From: CAVYGM01 sp963768025
GTDB taxonomy: Bacteria; Bacteroidota; Bacteroidia; Cytophagales; Spirosomataceae
Length of the DNA: 64,000 bases
NCBI GenBank assembly: GCA_963768025.1
Contig: CAVYGM010000008.1
Coordinates: 1 to 64,000, forward strand
Direction: 5' to 3'
The stretch's first letter is position 1, and every line of letters starts with the position of its first letter. The notes under the pieces are model-generated. The model saw nothing but the letters and a program-made list of their open reading frames with translations, searched no databases and was not told where the DNA came from. The position numbers were made by a program, and so were the translations under genes. Below, piece after piece: positions 36,577-45,731 of this stretch.

Positions 36577-37857
36577 TTAGACATTAAAGGGAGCACGCAT
36601 GGGCTGATCGATGAGGCGATTGGCACCTTCATCGTCGATAAAGAGCTGCTTGACCGGATCATATTTCAAAGATCTGCCCAGCTTCAAGGCGGCCAGTCCC
36701 ATGTTTACGATGGTACACGAGCGGTGTCCGTTTTCCTCATTCAAAGCAAACTTTTCCCGCTTCTGTACCGACGCAACAAAATCGGTCATTTGTGGCTCAG
36801 GGTCGGGGAAAGCAGCTAGTTTTTTCTCAAAATCAGGAATATCGCATTTAAAGCCGTTGTACACATTTCCGTTTGGACCCGCGATGTAGGGCGCTTTTAC
36901 GTCTGTTCCTTCGCCGTCCAGAATAATCTTGCAGCCGTCTTCGTACGTAAACTCGATACGGCGCCAGGTACCTACCGCGTCGGGGTGCTGCTGCGGGGCG
37001 TCGATCTCTACGCTCACCGGACTTGTGTGGTCTTTACCCAGGAAGTACTGAATGGGGTCTATGTAGTGCTGTCCCATATCGCCTAGTCCGCCGCCGTCGT
37101 AATCCCAGTAGCCCCGGAAGGTACCGTGGGTGCGGTGGCGGTTGTAGGGTTTGTAAGGCGCGGGGCCGAGCCATTGGTCGTAGTCCAGCTCGGCGGGTAC
37201 CGGCTCGGGGCTCAGGTCGGTTTTGCCGACCCAGTAAAACTTCCAATCGAAACCGGTATGTTTCCCTACCGTCACGGTGAGGGGCCAGCCCAGCATGCCG
37301 CTATCTACGAGTTTTTTGATGGGCTTTACGGTCGTGTTCATCCCGTAAAAATTCGATTCAAACCGGAACCAGGTATTTAGACGAAAGATCCGGCCGTGCT
37401 GCTGTACGGCTTCCACCACGCGCTTTCCTTCGCCGATGGTTCGGGTCATGGGTTTTTCGCACCAGATATCCTTGCCGGCGCGGGCCGCGTCGGCGGCCAT
37501 AATGCCATGCCAGTGGGGGGGAGTAGCAATGTGCACTATATCCACTTCGGGGAGCTGAATCAACTCCCGGTAGTCGGCCAGGGCCTTGGTGCCTTTTTCC
37601 AGCTTGGCCAGGGTACTTTGCAAATGACCTTTGTCTACATCACAAATGGCCACCACGCGCGTGCCGCCGTAGGCAATATGGCCTTGTCCCATACCACCCA
37701 CGCCGATGATGCCTTTGGTCAGCTGATCACTGGGGGCCAGGAAGCCTTTCCCGAGTACGTGGCGAGGAACAATGGTAAATGCCGCCAGCGTAGCCGCGGT
37801 ACCCCGGATAAAGTCACGGCGCGAAACGCCCTTCTTGTTTGTAATTTTCTCTTGCAT
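36577..37857 (-). CDS. Tat-exported Gfo/Idh/MocA-family oxidoreductase
   Basis: The 426-residue protein begins with a twin-arginine signal (SRRDFIRGTAATLAAFTIVP), so it is folded with cofactor before export. A Rossmann domain follows: KGIIGVGGMGQGHIAYGGTR, VDIVHIATPPHWHGIMA, and WCEKPMTRTIGEG with the conserved EKP lysine. The substrate domain contains YWDYDGGGLGDMGQHYIDPI with the family histidine. Members of this group oxidise sugar hydroxyls at C3 using tightly bound NAD. Placed between an acyltransferase-like membrane protein and a double DUF1080 protein, a role in making or reducing 3-keto-sugars is likely. The frame is intact. Confidence 0.88.
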   Translation of the reverse strand: MQEKITNKKGVSRRDFIRGTAATLAAFTIVPRHVLGKGFLAPSDQLTKGIIGVGGMGQGHIAYGGTRVVAICDVDKGHLQSTLAKLEKGTKALADYRELIQLPEVDIVHIATPPHWHGIMAADAARAGKDIWCEKPMTRTIGEGKRVVEAVQQHGRIFRLNTWFRFESNFYGMNTTVKPIKKLVDSGMLGWPLTVTVGKHTGFDWKFYWVGKTDLSPEPVPAELDYDQWLGPAPYKPYNRHRTHGTFRGYWDYDGGGLGDMGQHYIDPIQYFLGKDHTSPVSVEIDAPQQHPDAVGTWRRIEFTYEDGCKIILDGEGTDVKAPYIAGPNGNVYNGFKCDIPDFEKKLAAFPDPEPQMTDFVASVQKREKFALNEENGHRSCTIVNMGLAALKLGRSLKYDPVKQLFIDDEGANRLIDQPMRAPFNV

Positions 37858-37969
37858 GATTTGTATAAAGATCCGACACCCTGGGGGCTAGCCCGGCAGG
37901 CCGGGAGCAAGGGTGTCGGAAGTAGAAAAAAAGTACGTTTTACTATAATGAAACATCCGACAGGCCGGA

Positions 37970-39088
37970 TTATACTTTTAGGTAGAGTTTGTTTCGATGT
38001 AATATCCACATAAATACCCATTGGATCAGGATAAAGGCTACTATTCCTCCCACCTTTTGTACCTCTTCCGAAAAGAAGCTCAGGGGACCGCCAAACAATG
38101 CCTCGGCGGTGTAGGAAAAATCAATGAACTTCTGTGCCATGTAAATGACGATGGAGTTCATGCCAATGACCAGGAAGAAAAAGGTCCAGGAGCGGTAGTG
38201 GAGGACGTCGATAACCCAGTAGAATAGGGCGAGCAGCAGTAGGCTCCATCCCCCGGCCATCAGCACAAACGAGCTGGTCCACAGATTTTTGTTGATCGGA
38301 AACCAGGGGTTCCAGAGCAGGGAAAGACCCAGGCCGATACTCCCGGCGAGGACCATGATACCGACCTTACTGATAGCCGATACCTCCTTGTCCGGTACCC
38401 GGAGCAGTTTGCCCGTGAAGATACCCAGCAGGCCGGTAGCCACCGCGGGAATCGTGGACATTAACCCTTCAGGGTCATGAATGACCTTGTGCAGGCGACC
38501 CGGCAGAATGAGCCGGTCGAAGTAGCTGGCCGGGTTGCACTCTATGGTTAGTAATCCGGCTCCGCAGCCCGGCACCGGATAAAACGTCAGAAAGGCCCAG
38601 TATCCACCCAGAATCGCCAGCAACCACAGGTAGAGTACCTTCCGGGGGAAATACAGGTACAGTAGCTGCGCAAACATACCCGCCAGACCAATGCGCCCCA
38701 GTACGCTGGGGTAGCGCATGTGCTCCCATGCAGTGTGGAAAAAACCATTGTTGTACAGGATGCCCAGTAGAACCAATACCACCCCGCGCTGAATGGTCTT
38801 TTGGGCGAGTCGCGACCGGGAGGCACCTTTGGCGAGGCGGCTATCCATGGAAAACGGAGTAGATACTCCGGCCATGAAGATGAAGAGGGGAAAAATGAGA
38901 TCATAGGCCCGGAATCCGTGCCACTCGGGATGGCTCAGTTGGGCGGCCATTCCTTCGAGCCATACCCAGCCCGTCGCCGCCGCGAGGGCGTGGACGAGGT
39001 TTTCTCCCCCGGTGATCCAGAACATATCAAACCCGCGCAGGGTATCAAGCGACTGCAATCGAGAGGGGGGTACTTGTGAACCAGCCAT
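37970..39088 (-). CDS. DUF5009/HGSNAT-like membrane acyltransferase
   Basis: A 372-residue polytopic protein of about ten membrane helices. It has RLQSLDTLRGFDMFWITGGE at the N-terminus, the hallmark of the heparan-alpha-glucosaminide N-acetyltransferase-like/DUF5009 group, then a YDLIFPLFIFMAGVSTPFS loop, RGVVLVLLGILYNNG, and a late FFLVIGMNSIVIYMAQKF helix. In this group a conserved region after the first helix is linked to acetyl transfer across the membrane onto a sugar. It follows the susD gene by 42 bp and precedes the oxidoreductase by 112 bp in one operon. Substrate is unknown. Confidence 0.8.
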   Translation of the reverse strand: MAGSQVPPSRLQSLDTLRGFDMFWITGGENLVHALAAATGWVWLEGMAAQLSHPEWHGFRAYDLIFPLFIFMAGVSTPFSMDSRLAKGASRSRLAQKTIQRGVVLVLLGILYNNGFFHTAWEHMRYPSVLGRIGLAGMFAQLLYLYFPRKVLYLWLLAILGGYWAFLTFYPVPGCGAGLLTIECNPASYFDRLILPGRLHKVIHDPEGLMSTIPAVATGLLGIFTGKLLRVPDKEVSAISKVGIMVLAGSIGLGLSLLWNPWFPINKNLWTSSFVLMAGGWSLLLLALFYWVIDVLHYRSWTFFFLVIGMNSIVIYMAQKFIDFSYTAEALFGGPLSFFSEEVQKVGGIVAFILIQWVFMWILHRNKLYLKV

Positions 39089-39130
39089 GAAAATAGAAAA
39101 GGGTTTGAGGGTACTGGCTTTTGATGATGC

Positions 39131-40534
39131 CTAGTTTTGTTGGTAGGATGAATTGATGTCCAGCTCCCGCTGCGGAATCAGATACAGCAACCGGGGCTTT
39201 TTCCCCTGCGCCTGCAATTTTTCGGTAGCTTTCCCGAAGCGGAGTAAATCCGCCCACCGGTGGTTTTCGAAGGCCAACTCCACGCGGCGCTCGCGCAGCA
39301 GCTTATCGGCAAAGGTACCGGGTGTGGCCGCGCTGATGGGGGCGAGTTTGGCGCGGGCCCGCACCTGATTGATGTACCCATAGGCGGCATCGGATTCACC
39401 GACGGCTTCGGCCATCATCAACAGGACATCGGCGTAGCGCAACACCACAAAATTGTAGGAAGCGTCATTTTCGTTGAATGAGTTTTCTTTGCCAAACTTG
39501 GTGATAAACCGTACGTCATTCTTCGAGTTCGTCAACAGAATACCCTGCGTATTGACGTAGCTGGTATCCATGGATTTCAGGAAGCGGTCGTCGCCGCGCT
39601 CGTAGGCGTTCACCATGTCCTGGGTCGGGCGGTTTTTGTAGGCACCGGTGGTCTGGCGAAGCAAAGGAGAAAACGCATTGGTAAAGCCGTTTCCGGTACC
39701 GGTCCCTCCGCCTTTGTACTGAACTTCAAAGATGGACTCCCGGTTGTTTTTGTTGGCCAGGCCCCACAGATTCGCATAATCAGGTACCAGGGAGTACCCG
39801 TAGGTATCTATGACCCTTTTCAGAGCGGTAGCGGCCCCGGCTTTGTCGCCGGCGGTGAGGTATACCTTACCGAGCAAAGCGGCGGCGGCTCCTTTGGTGG
39901 CTCGTCCGAGGTCGGCCGCGCTGGCGTACTTAATGGGCAGGGCTGCTTCGGCCTTTTGCAGGTCGGCAATCAGCTGCTTGTAGATTTCCGCAGCCGGTAC
40001 CTGGGGCAAAGCCCGGCCCTCATCGGCCGACTTAGCCTCATTGAGGGGCATGGGAATGTTGCCGAAGGATACGGCCAGGTTGTAATAGAGCAAAGAGCGG
40101 ATAAACAGCGCCTCCCCCTTGATCCGGTCTTTTATGGCCGCGTCCATGGCGATGGCATCGATCCGATCAAGTACAATATTGCTACGGGCAATGCCCAGGT
40201 ACGAATCGGTGTAGGCGGCGGTGATGATTTCGCTGGTGGCGATTTCGGAGAAATTATCAATCACGGTTAGTTCGGCACCCAGGCCGGTGCCATCGGGCCC
40301 CTGATCGGTATTGTCGGTACGCATTTCCTGCATGATCCAGAAACTCTGGTTGTAGGTACCGTTCAGTTGCAGGGCCTTGTAAGCGGCGTTGATGGCGGTG
40401 TTCATGTCGTTAGCGGTCTGATAAAAACCACCGACGTTGCGTTGCGATACCGGATTCAGGTTAGTAAAGTCCTCACTGCACGACAGCAAAACGCCGGCCA
40501 ACAAGGGTAGGATGTATGATGTTCTTAGTTTCAT
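39131..40534 (-). CDS. SusD/RagB-family nutrient-binding lipoprotein
   Basis: A 467-residue lipoprotein: MKLRTSYILPLLAGVLLSC with lipid-accepting Cys19. Family signatures are NLNPVSQRNVGGFYQTANDM, AYKALQLNGTYNQSFWIMQE, IRSLLYYNLAVSFGNIPMPL, NFVVLRYADVLLMMAEAVGE, and LLRERRVELAFENHRWADLL. It forms the surface lid of the SusC transporter encoded 45 bp upstream. The frame is intact. The glycan is unknown; downstream 3-keto-glycoside type enzymes suggest a glucoside or similar. Confidence 0.93.
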   Translation of the reverse strand: MKLRTSYILPLLAGVLLSCSEDFTNLNPVSQRNVGGFYQTANDMNTAINAAYKALQLNGTYNQSFWIMQEMRTDNTDQGPDGTGLGAELTVIDNFSEIATSEIITAAYTDSYLGIARSNIVLDRIDAIAMDAAIKDRIKGEALFIRSLLYYNLAVSFGNIPMPLNEAKSADEGRALPQVPAAEIYKQLIADLQKAEAALPIKYASAADLGRATKGAAAALLGKVYLTAGDKAGAATALKRVIDTYGYSLVPDYANLWGLANKNNRESIFEVQYKGGGTGTGNGFTNAFSPLLRQTTGAYKNRPTQDMVNAYERGDDRFLKSMDTSYVNTQGILLTNSKNDVRFITKFGKENSFNENDASYNFVVLRYADVLLMMAEAVGESDAAYGYINQVRARAKLAPISAATPGTFADKLLRERRVELAFENHRWADLLRFGKATEKLQAQGKKPRLLYLIPQRELDINSSYQQN

Positions 40535-40579
40535 TTTTTGGGAATTTAATGAATTAGCTTTGGCAGTTCAAAAATCAAA

Positions 40580-43500
40580 TCAGAAGGACGCATTAAGCCC
40601 AAACGTAAAGTTACGGGAAAGCGGATACGCGCCGTAGTCTTCGCCCTGCACGCCGGTGAGCCCCGCCTGATTGTTCACTTCGGGGTTATAGCCAATGTAT
40701 TTGGTGCTGGTGAACAGGTTGGTACCCGAGGCGTAGGCCCGGAGCGACTGGAAGCGGCTTCCCAATAGGGCCTTGGGGAACGTATAGCCTATCGAAACAC
40801 TCCGGAGTCGGAAGTAAGAGCCATCCTCTACCTGATACGACGAGGGCCGGTTGTTGCCGCTGTGTAAGTCAGAGAGGCGGTCGGCGCGGGGAATCTTGCC
40901 ATTGCCGGGGTTATCGACGGAAATCCACCGCTCGGTCCAGTCGGCGTAGGAGTTGGTGGCGGCTTCGCCGTTGCCCAGGTGCCTCCGAGTCAGGTTCAGG
41001 ATCTCCGAGCCCTGTACGCCCTGGAAGAAAATGCTCAGGTCGATTCCTTTGTAGCTAAACCGATTGGTAATACCCCAGATAAAATCGGGCTGGTAGTTGC
41101 CCGTAACGGTACGGTCGTCGGCATTGATCCGTCCATCACCGTTCACATCCTTGAACCGGAAGTCGCCGGGCCGGGCCGCGGGGGCCAGGGCATCGGCCGG
41201 AGCGGCGTTGATTTCCTCCTGGGTCTGGTAAATGCCCTCTACGACGTAGCCATAGTAGCTACCGATGGGGTCGCCGATGCGGGTGATGTGCCGGATACCC
41301 GCGCCACCCGAGCTCAGGATTGGATCGCCGGTGGGCCCTAGCCTCAGTACTTCGTTTTGGTTAGAAGAAAAATTCAGGTCGGTGGTCCAGCCAAATGCCC
41401 CTACCAGGTTGCGGCTGCTGATGGTCAGCTCAATCCCTTTGTTTTCCACCTCCCCGATGTTTTGCAGCGCCGTGGAAAATCCCACCGAGGCGGGTACCTG
41501 CACGTTGAGCAGCAGGTCAGAGGTAATCTTTTTGTACCAGTCGGCCGAAATGAAGATTCGCTCGCGGAACAAACCGAAGTCCAGACCGAAATCGACCTGC
41601 GTGGTTTTTTCCCAGGTCAAGTTCTCGTTGCTGATCGTGGAGGGCGCTATCCCATTCACCAGCACATTGTTCAGAATGTAGTTGTAAGGACTCAGCAGCC
41701 CGATAGCGGCGTAGTTTGGAATGAGGAAGTTGCCGGTTTTGCCCCAGCTCCCCCGTAGTTTGAGATCGCTGATGGCCGTTACCCCTTTCATGAACGACTC
41801 CTCCGAGAGCCGCCAACCCGCCGAGAAGGAGGGGAAGGTACCGGTTTTGTTACCAGCGCCGAAGCGCGACGACCGGTCGGAACGGATGGTACCCGTCAGC
41901 AGGTACTTGTCGCGGAAGGAGTAGTTGACCCGCGCCAGGGCCGATACCAGCGACCACTCCTGCCGGTTGTCGCCGCCGCTCGTTACCTGACCGCCACTGA
42001 TGGTGGGCGACAAGTCGTCGGGGTGGTTTTGGGCGTATACCTGATTGGCATCCAGGCGGTCTTTCTGCGCGCTGTACCCGGCCACGGCCGAAATACGGTG
42101 GTCTTTGCCAAACGATTTGTCGTACGAAAGCGTGTTTTCGGCCACCCAGTTGTAGTTGAGGGAGGCGTTCGACTGCGCGTACGGGTCGCCCACGGTAGCG
42201 GCCCGGTTCAGAAAGGCCCGCGCCATGTAGAAGGAGCGGTTGTAGGTATTGACGTCGATGCCGGTATACAGCTTGTATTTGAGCCCGTCCAGGATCTCGT
42301 ACTCGGCGTACACATTGCCAAACGTCCGGAACTGCTTCAGGTCGTCGGTTACGTACTTGAGAATTGCCAGCGGGTTGCTAGCGGCGGTCATGTTGGCCCC
42401 CCGGCCGGTTTCGGTCAACAGGTGCGACTGATTGTCGGTCTGATTGATGCTGCCGTCGGGCAAGTAGGGACTTACCGTGGGAGACGTGACAAGCGCGGAG
42501 TAGACGATGCCCGGAGGATCGGCGAAGTAAGGCGCACCGGCGGGTGAGCGGTCGGCGTTGATAAAGGAAGGACTGAGGCCAAGTCCGATTTTCAACTTCT
42601 TGATTGGGTTGGCTTCCACATTGACCCGAAAGCTATACCGCTCAAAACCGCTGCGTTCGATGATGCCCTTCTGGTTAAAATATCCCCCTGAAAAGTAGTA
42701 CCGCACCTGCTCGTTGCCGCCCGATACCGACGCATTGTAGCTTTGGATGGGAGCGGTATTGAAAATAAGATCCTGCCAGTCGGTATCGGTGCCGGTAGGG
42801 TTGGAAAAGTCGTCGGGAATAAAGTAGCTACCGTTGGTGGTTTTGGTGTAGCGGGTGGCGTTGTCGTCGTTGATATTGGCTCCCTTTACGTCCTGCAGGT
42901 AGGCATTGTTCTTGGAGTCTTTCACGTAGGCCGTCAATTGCTCAGCGTTCATGAGTTCTACTTTCTTAGCCACCGACTGCACCCCAAAGTAGGCGTCGAA
43001 ACCTACGACCGGCTTGGAGTTGAGCTTTCCTTTTTTGGTTGTAATCAGAATCACCCCGTTGGAGCCCCTTGACCCGTAGATCGCGGCAGCGGAGGCATCT
43101 TTCAGCACTTCGATGGACTCGATGTCGTTGGGATTGATGGTACCCAGCGGGTTGGAGGCCGGCAGGGCAAAAGCCGTGGTGCGGCGAGTAATGTCTCCCT
43201 GAATGCCCTGGTCCGTGTTTTTGGTAACGGGAAATCCGTCAATGACGTACAAAGGCTCGTTTCCGGCCGACACGGAGCCCAGTCCGCGCACGCGGATGGT
43301 GGTGGCGGCACCCGGCTCGCCGCTTGGCTCCTGTACCTGTACACCGGCAATCTGCCCCTGAATGGCGTTTTCGAAGTTAGTTACCTGAATATCCTTGATG
43401 TTCTTAGCCGTCAGAGAGCTGATGGCCCCCGTGATGTCGCCTTTGCGCTGCGTACCGTAGCCCACGACCATCACCTCGCTGAGGTTGTTGACCGAAGGGA

Positions 43501-43855
43501 CGAGCTGCACGTTGAGCTGGCTTTTTCCGCTCACGGGTACTTCTTTGGTGATGTATCCAATAAAAGAAAACACCAGGATGGCATTCTGATCCGGAACGCT
43601 GATCGAAAAAGCACCTTCCTGGTTGGTGACGACCCCCTGGTTGGTACCCCGAATCAGGATATTGACACCGGGCAGGGCATCGTTGTTCTCATCGGTAACT
43701 TTCCCTTTTACGTCAATGTCTTTGGGGGCAGTAGGGCTATACTCGTGGCCTAGGTTCGTGGATTGACGGATCAATGCCAGATCCTGGCCCACTCCCAGGG
43801 TCGTGATAAATAACCCAATCATCATGAGCCATTTACGTAAAAGTTGTAGTTTCAT
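40580..43855 (-). CDS. SusC/RagA-family TonB-linked outer membrane transporter without STN domain
   Basis: A 1091-residue protein with signal MKLQLLRKWLMMIGLFITTL. A carboxypeptidase-regulatory-like domain (VKGKVTDENNDALPGVNILI, about 49-130) is followed by the plug (VVGYGTQRKGDITGAISS, NEPLYVIDGFPVTKN, DASAAAIYGSRGSNGVILIT) and a beta barrel ending SRNFTFGLNASF. Unlike the paralogue at 19715-23102 it has no STN domain and no sigma/FecR pair beside it, so it must be regulated by other means. The frame is intact over more than 3 kb, which matters when judging the frequent breaks elsewhere. First gene of the 33-44 kb operon. Confidence 0.95.
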   Translation of the reverse strand: MKLQLLRKWLMMIGLFITTLGVGQDLALIRQSTNLGHEYSPTAPKDIDVKGKVTDENNDALPGVNILIRGTNQGVVTNQEGAFSISVPDQNAILVFSFIGYITKEVPVSGKSQLNVQLVPSVNNLSEVMVVGYGTQRKGDITGAISSLTAKNIKDIQVTNFENAIQGQIAGVQVQEPSGEPGAATTIRVRGLGSVSAGNEPLYVIDGFPVTKNTDQGIQGDITRRTTAFALPASNPLGTINPNDIESIEVLKDASAAAIYGSRGSNGVILITTKKGKLNSKPVVGFDAYFGVQSVAKKVELMNAEQLTAYVKDSKNNAYLQDVKGANINDDNATRYTKTTNGSYFIPDDFSNPTGTDTDWQDLIFNTAPIQSYNASVSGGNEQVRYYFSGGYFNQKGIIERSGFERYSFRVNVEANPIKKLKIGLGLSPSFINADRSPAGAPYFADPPGIVYSALVTSPTVSPYLPDGSINQTDNQSHLLTETGRGANMTAASNPLAILKYVTDDLKQFRTFGNVYAEYEILDGLKYKLYTGIDVNTYNRSFYMARAFLNRAATVGDPYAQSNASLNYNWVAENTLSYDKSFGKDHRISAVAGYSAQKDRLDANQVYAQNHPDDLSPTISGGQVTSGGDNRQEWSLVSALARVNYSFRDKYLLTGTIRSDRSSRFGAGNKTGTFPSFSAGWRLSEESFMKGVTAISDLKLRGSWGKTGNFLIPNYAAIGLLSPYNYILNNVLVNGIAPSTISNENLTWEKTTQVDFGLDFGLFRERIFISADWYKKITSDLLLNVQVPASVGFSTALQNIGEVENKGIELTISSRNLVGAFGWTTDLNFSSNQNEVLRLGPTGDPILSSGGAGIRHITRIGDPIGSYYGYVVEGIYQTQEEINAAPADALAPAARPGDFRFKDVNGDGRINADDRTVTGNYQPDFIWGITNRFSYKGIDLSIFFQGVQGSEILNLTRRHLGNGEAATNSYADWTERWISVDNPGNGKIPRADRLSDLHSGNNRPSSYQVEDGSYFRLRSVSIGYTFPKALLGSRFQSLRAYASGTNLFTSTKYIGYNPEVNNQAGLTGVQGEDYGAYPLSRNFTFGLNASF

Positions 43856-44234
43856 ATATTAGATGGTTTGGTAAGGTGTACTCAATTCAATGGGCAATAA
43901 AAGGTAGAGCCACGGCTGGCATACCTCCTGGGGGCGAATCAGGTAGCTGGTGCGCGTGTGTCATCCTACCTAGCCATGTTTCCGGGTAATTTTTCTTTGG
44001 TTGATTCACTTGGACGTGTTTTTGGAACATTTCCCTATACTGCACAAATAAAAAGTTTGCTAATTTGTTTATAATCAAAATAAAAAATTGCCTAATCTAA
44101 AAAAGTCAAAATTTATTTGGCGCATTGTCCTATACTAATTTTTTGGAGGCACAAAAAAGACAGATAATGGAGGGCGCGCCGAATTCCGATGCAACGAATG
44201 CACAAAAGCGCTAGGGGAGAAGGAGAAGGGAAGG
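43856..44234. other. Intergenic region between nucleoside hydrolase-like gene and SusC gene
   Basis: No gene is seen. The 44030-44150 part is very AT-rich and presumably carries the SusC promoter; TATTTTG and TTATTTG boxes occur on the minus strand but none matches TAnnTTTG exactly. Adjacent GGCGCGCC and GAATTC at 44173-44186 look like cloning sites but are most simply chance. Confidence 0.4.
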
Positions 44235-45203
44235 TTAGCGCCCGAGCATCAAGGCTTCAATGCGCGCAACAACTTTTTCGGCAGGTTGGCTTAGCCGGAG
44301 GTACCCGTGCGTCCCATTGGCGGGAGGCAGCCATTGGTTGCTGCCATCGGGCGATACGGCGCAATGCCCGTCTTTTTGTTCGGAGAAATAGGGCGCAGCC
44401 CCCTCCACGGCTTCCAGTATAGAAACCTGATCCCAACTGGCCCGGCCTTTGAAGCCATTGTACAGCTCGTAGCCCCAGTAGATGGGACTATTGGGCGAGC
44501 AGCGACTCTGAAAAGAGGCTCCGCCCGACACCAGCTGATTGCCCAATTCCCAGCCCGCAAAGGTGACGGGGAGCGTCCATTTGGCCAGGCAGTTGACCGT
44601 AGAAGCCGGATCGGGACGGTAAAAATTGGCTTCCTTGCCCTGCGGGTACTGCCCGCCCATGCACGACCAGCGTTTTACTTTGCTTTGTACCAGTTCCTGC
44701 CCGCTCAACAAACTGATGGCGTCCGGGGCCGAATCGAGCAACCGGCTCAGGCTGGTCAGGTGGCCGATGGTGATGATCACCACGCTACCGTCTGGCGCAG
44801 CGGCCAGCAGGCGGCGGTAGAGGGCAGTGCCGTCTTCGGCCGCTGAGGGTGATTGCAGGCGATGTGGAAACTCTTCGGCGACACGCCGGGTGTACTTTGA
44901 AAAAGATTTGAGCGAATCCCGCTGACTGACGCCAATGGGTATATCGCCGCGACCATAGTAGGTATTGATGGCGTCGGTGCAGGCAGCGCTGTGGGCTTCG
45001 TCGCTCGTGACGATTAGGCCCAGGATACGCACTTTGCCGGCCCGCTCGTAGGCATGCAGCATAGCCAGAGCGCCCACGTCATCCACGTCCGAATCCATGT
45101 CGGTGTCGAGGATTACCAGGAGGGGGGACTGGGCGAAGGACTGAACCGGGACAAGGATAATTTCCGCCAATAGCAGGCACACGCATAGGAAGGGCGTTCT
45201 CAT
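44235..45203 (-). CDS. Secreted nucleoside hydrolase-like protein
   Basis: The 322 residues open with a signal peptide (MRTPFLCVCLLLAEIILVPV) and then LLVILDTDMDSDVDDVGALA, the calcium-binding DxDxxxDD motif of inosine-uridine nucleoside hydrolases. VVIITIGHLTSLSRLLDSAP is the next conserved strand (normally IxxxGPLTNLA), and NCLAKWTLPVTFAGWELG carries the remaining family helix. Secretion and a modified GPLTN motif suggest a non-nucleoside N- or O-riboside as substrate. It does not form an operon with neighbours: 41 bp separate it from the hypothetical gene upstream, and the SusC operon downstream has its own leader. Confidence 0.75.
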   Translation of the reverse strand: MRTPFLCVCLLLAEIILVPVQSFAQSPLLVILDTDMDSDVDDVGALAMLHAYERAGKVRILGLIVTSDEAHSAACTDAINTYYGRGDIPIGVSQRDSLKSFSKYTRRVAEEFPHRLQSPSAAEDGTALYRRLLAAAPDGSVVIITIGHLTSLSRLLDSAPDAISLLSGQELVQSKVKRWSCMGGQYPQGKEANFYRPDPASTVNCLAKWTLPVTFAGWELGNQLVSGGASFQSRCSPNSPIYWGYELYNGFKGRASWDQVSILEAVEGAAPYFSEQKDGHCAVSPDGSNQWLPPANGTHGYLRLSQPAEKVVARIEALMLGR

Positions 45204-45244
45204 GATAGTATTTCAAACGTAAATTTGATAGATTGCTCCTACGG

Positions 45245-45622
45245 TTATCTTTTTTCAGTCTTCGGGTAAATCATCGTTCGCCCCTTGAAATCTTGTGTGA
45301 GCAATGAAGAATCACAGTCGGTCGTTGGGCCCGAAATAGTGACCGTGGTCCGACAGGCCACCGTGCCAATGCAATGGTAGTAGGTAGTAGTCCTAGCATC
45401 GGCGGCCAAAAAATGCTCGATTGAAAACATTATTTTACCTTCGTGCAGAAATTGATACGCCCTTGTTCTCCCGCCACTTTTCTGTAAATGGGCTAATTTT
45501 TCTTTTAACCAGAACAACTCATCAGCTGGTGCTTTCACATCACAAAGTACAGAATTGGAAGTAGGCTCTTGTTTGTGGTAGAAAAGCAGGGTTAACAGTC
45601 CTGTGAGTAGTAGAATTTTCAT
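45245..45622 (-). CDS. Hypothetical secreted protein (125 aa)
   Basis: A short hydrophobic N-terminus (MKILLLTGLLTLLFYH) suggests export. The rest has four cysteines that could pair (VLCDVKAPADELF, YYHCIGTVACRTTVTISG, DCDSSLLTQD) and a helix FWLKEKLAHLQKSGG. No family is recognised. It ends 41 bp before the nucleoside hydrolase start on the same strand and could be co-transcribed. The frame is intact. Confidence 0.5.
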   Translation of the reverse strand: MKILLLTGLLTLLFYHKQEPTSNSVLCDVKAPADELFWLKEKLAHLQKSGGRTRAYQFLHEGKIMFSIEHFLAADARTTTYYHCIGTVACRTTVTISGPTTDCDSSLLTQDFKGRTMIYPKTEKR

Positions 45623-45731
45623 CTTTCACGTAGATTTTGTTGAAAAGTGAGTTATCTCCCTCTCGGAAAAGGGGTGTGGATAATGATACGATACAAGCTA
45701 GAATAGTTGCACAGACTAAGAAAAGAAAGTA

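Noticed and set aside
44173..44186. Adjacent GGCGCGCC and GAATTC, resembling a cloning linker
   Set aside because: No vector or adapter sequence flanks them, and the surrounding sequence is continuous genomic intergenic DNA; chance is sufficient.
45214..45221. TACGTTTG box upstream of the nucleoside hydrolase-like gene
   Set aside because: It matches TAnnTTTG but lies only 10 bp from the start codon and has no TTG partner, leaving almost no leader.
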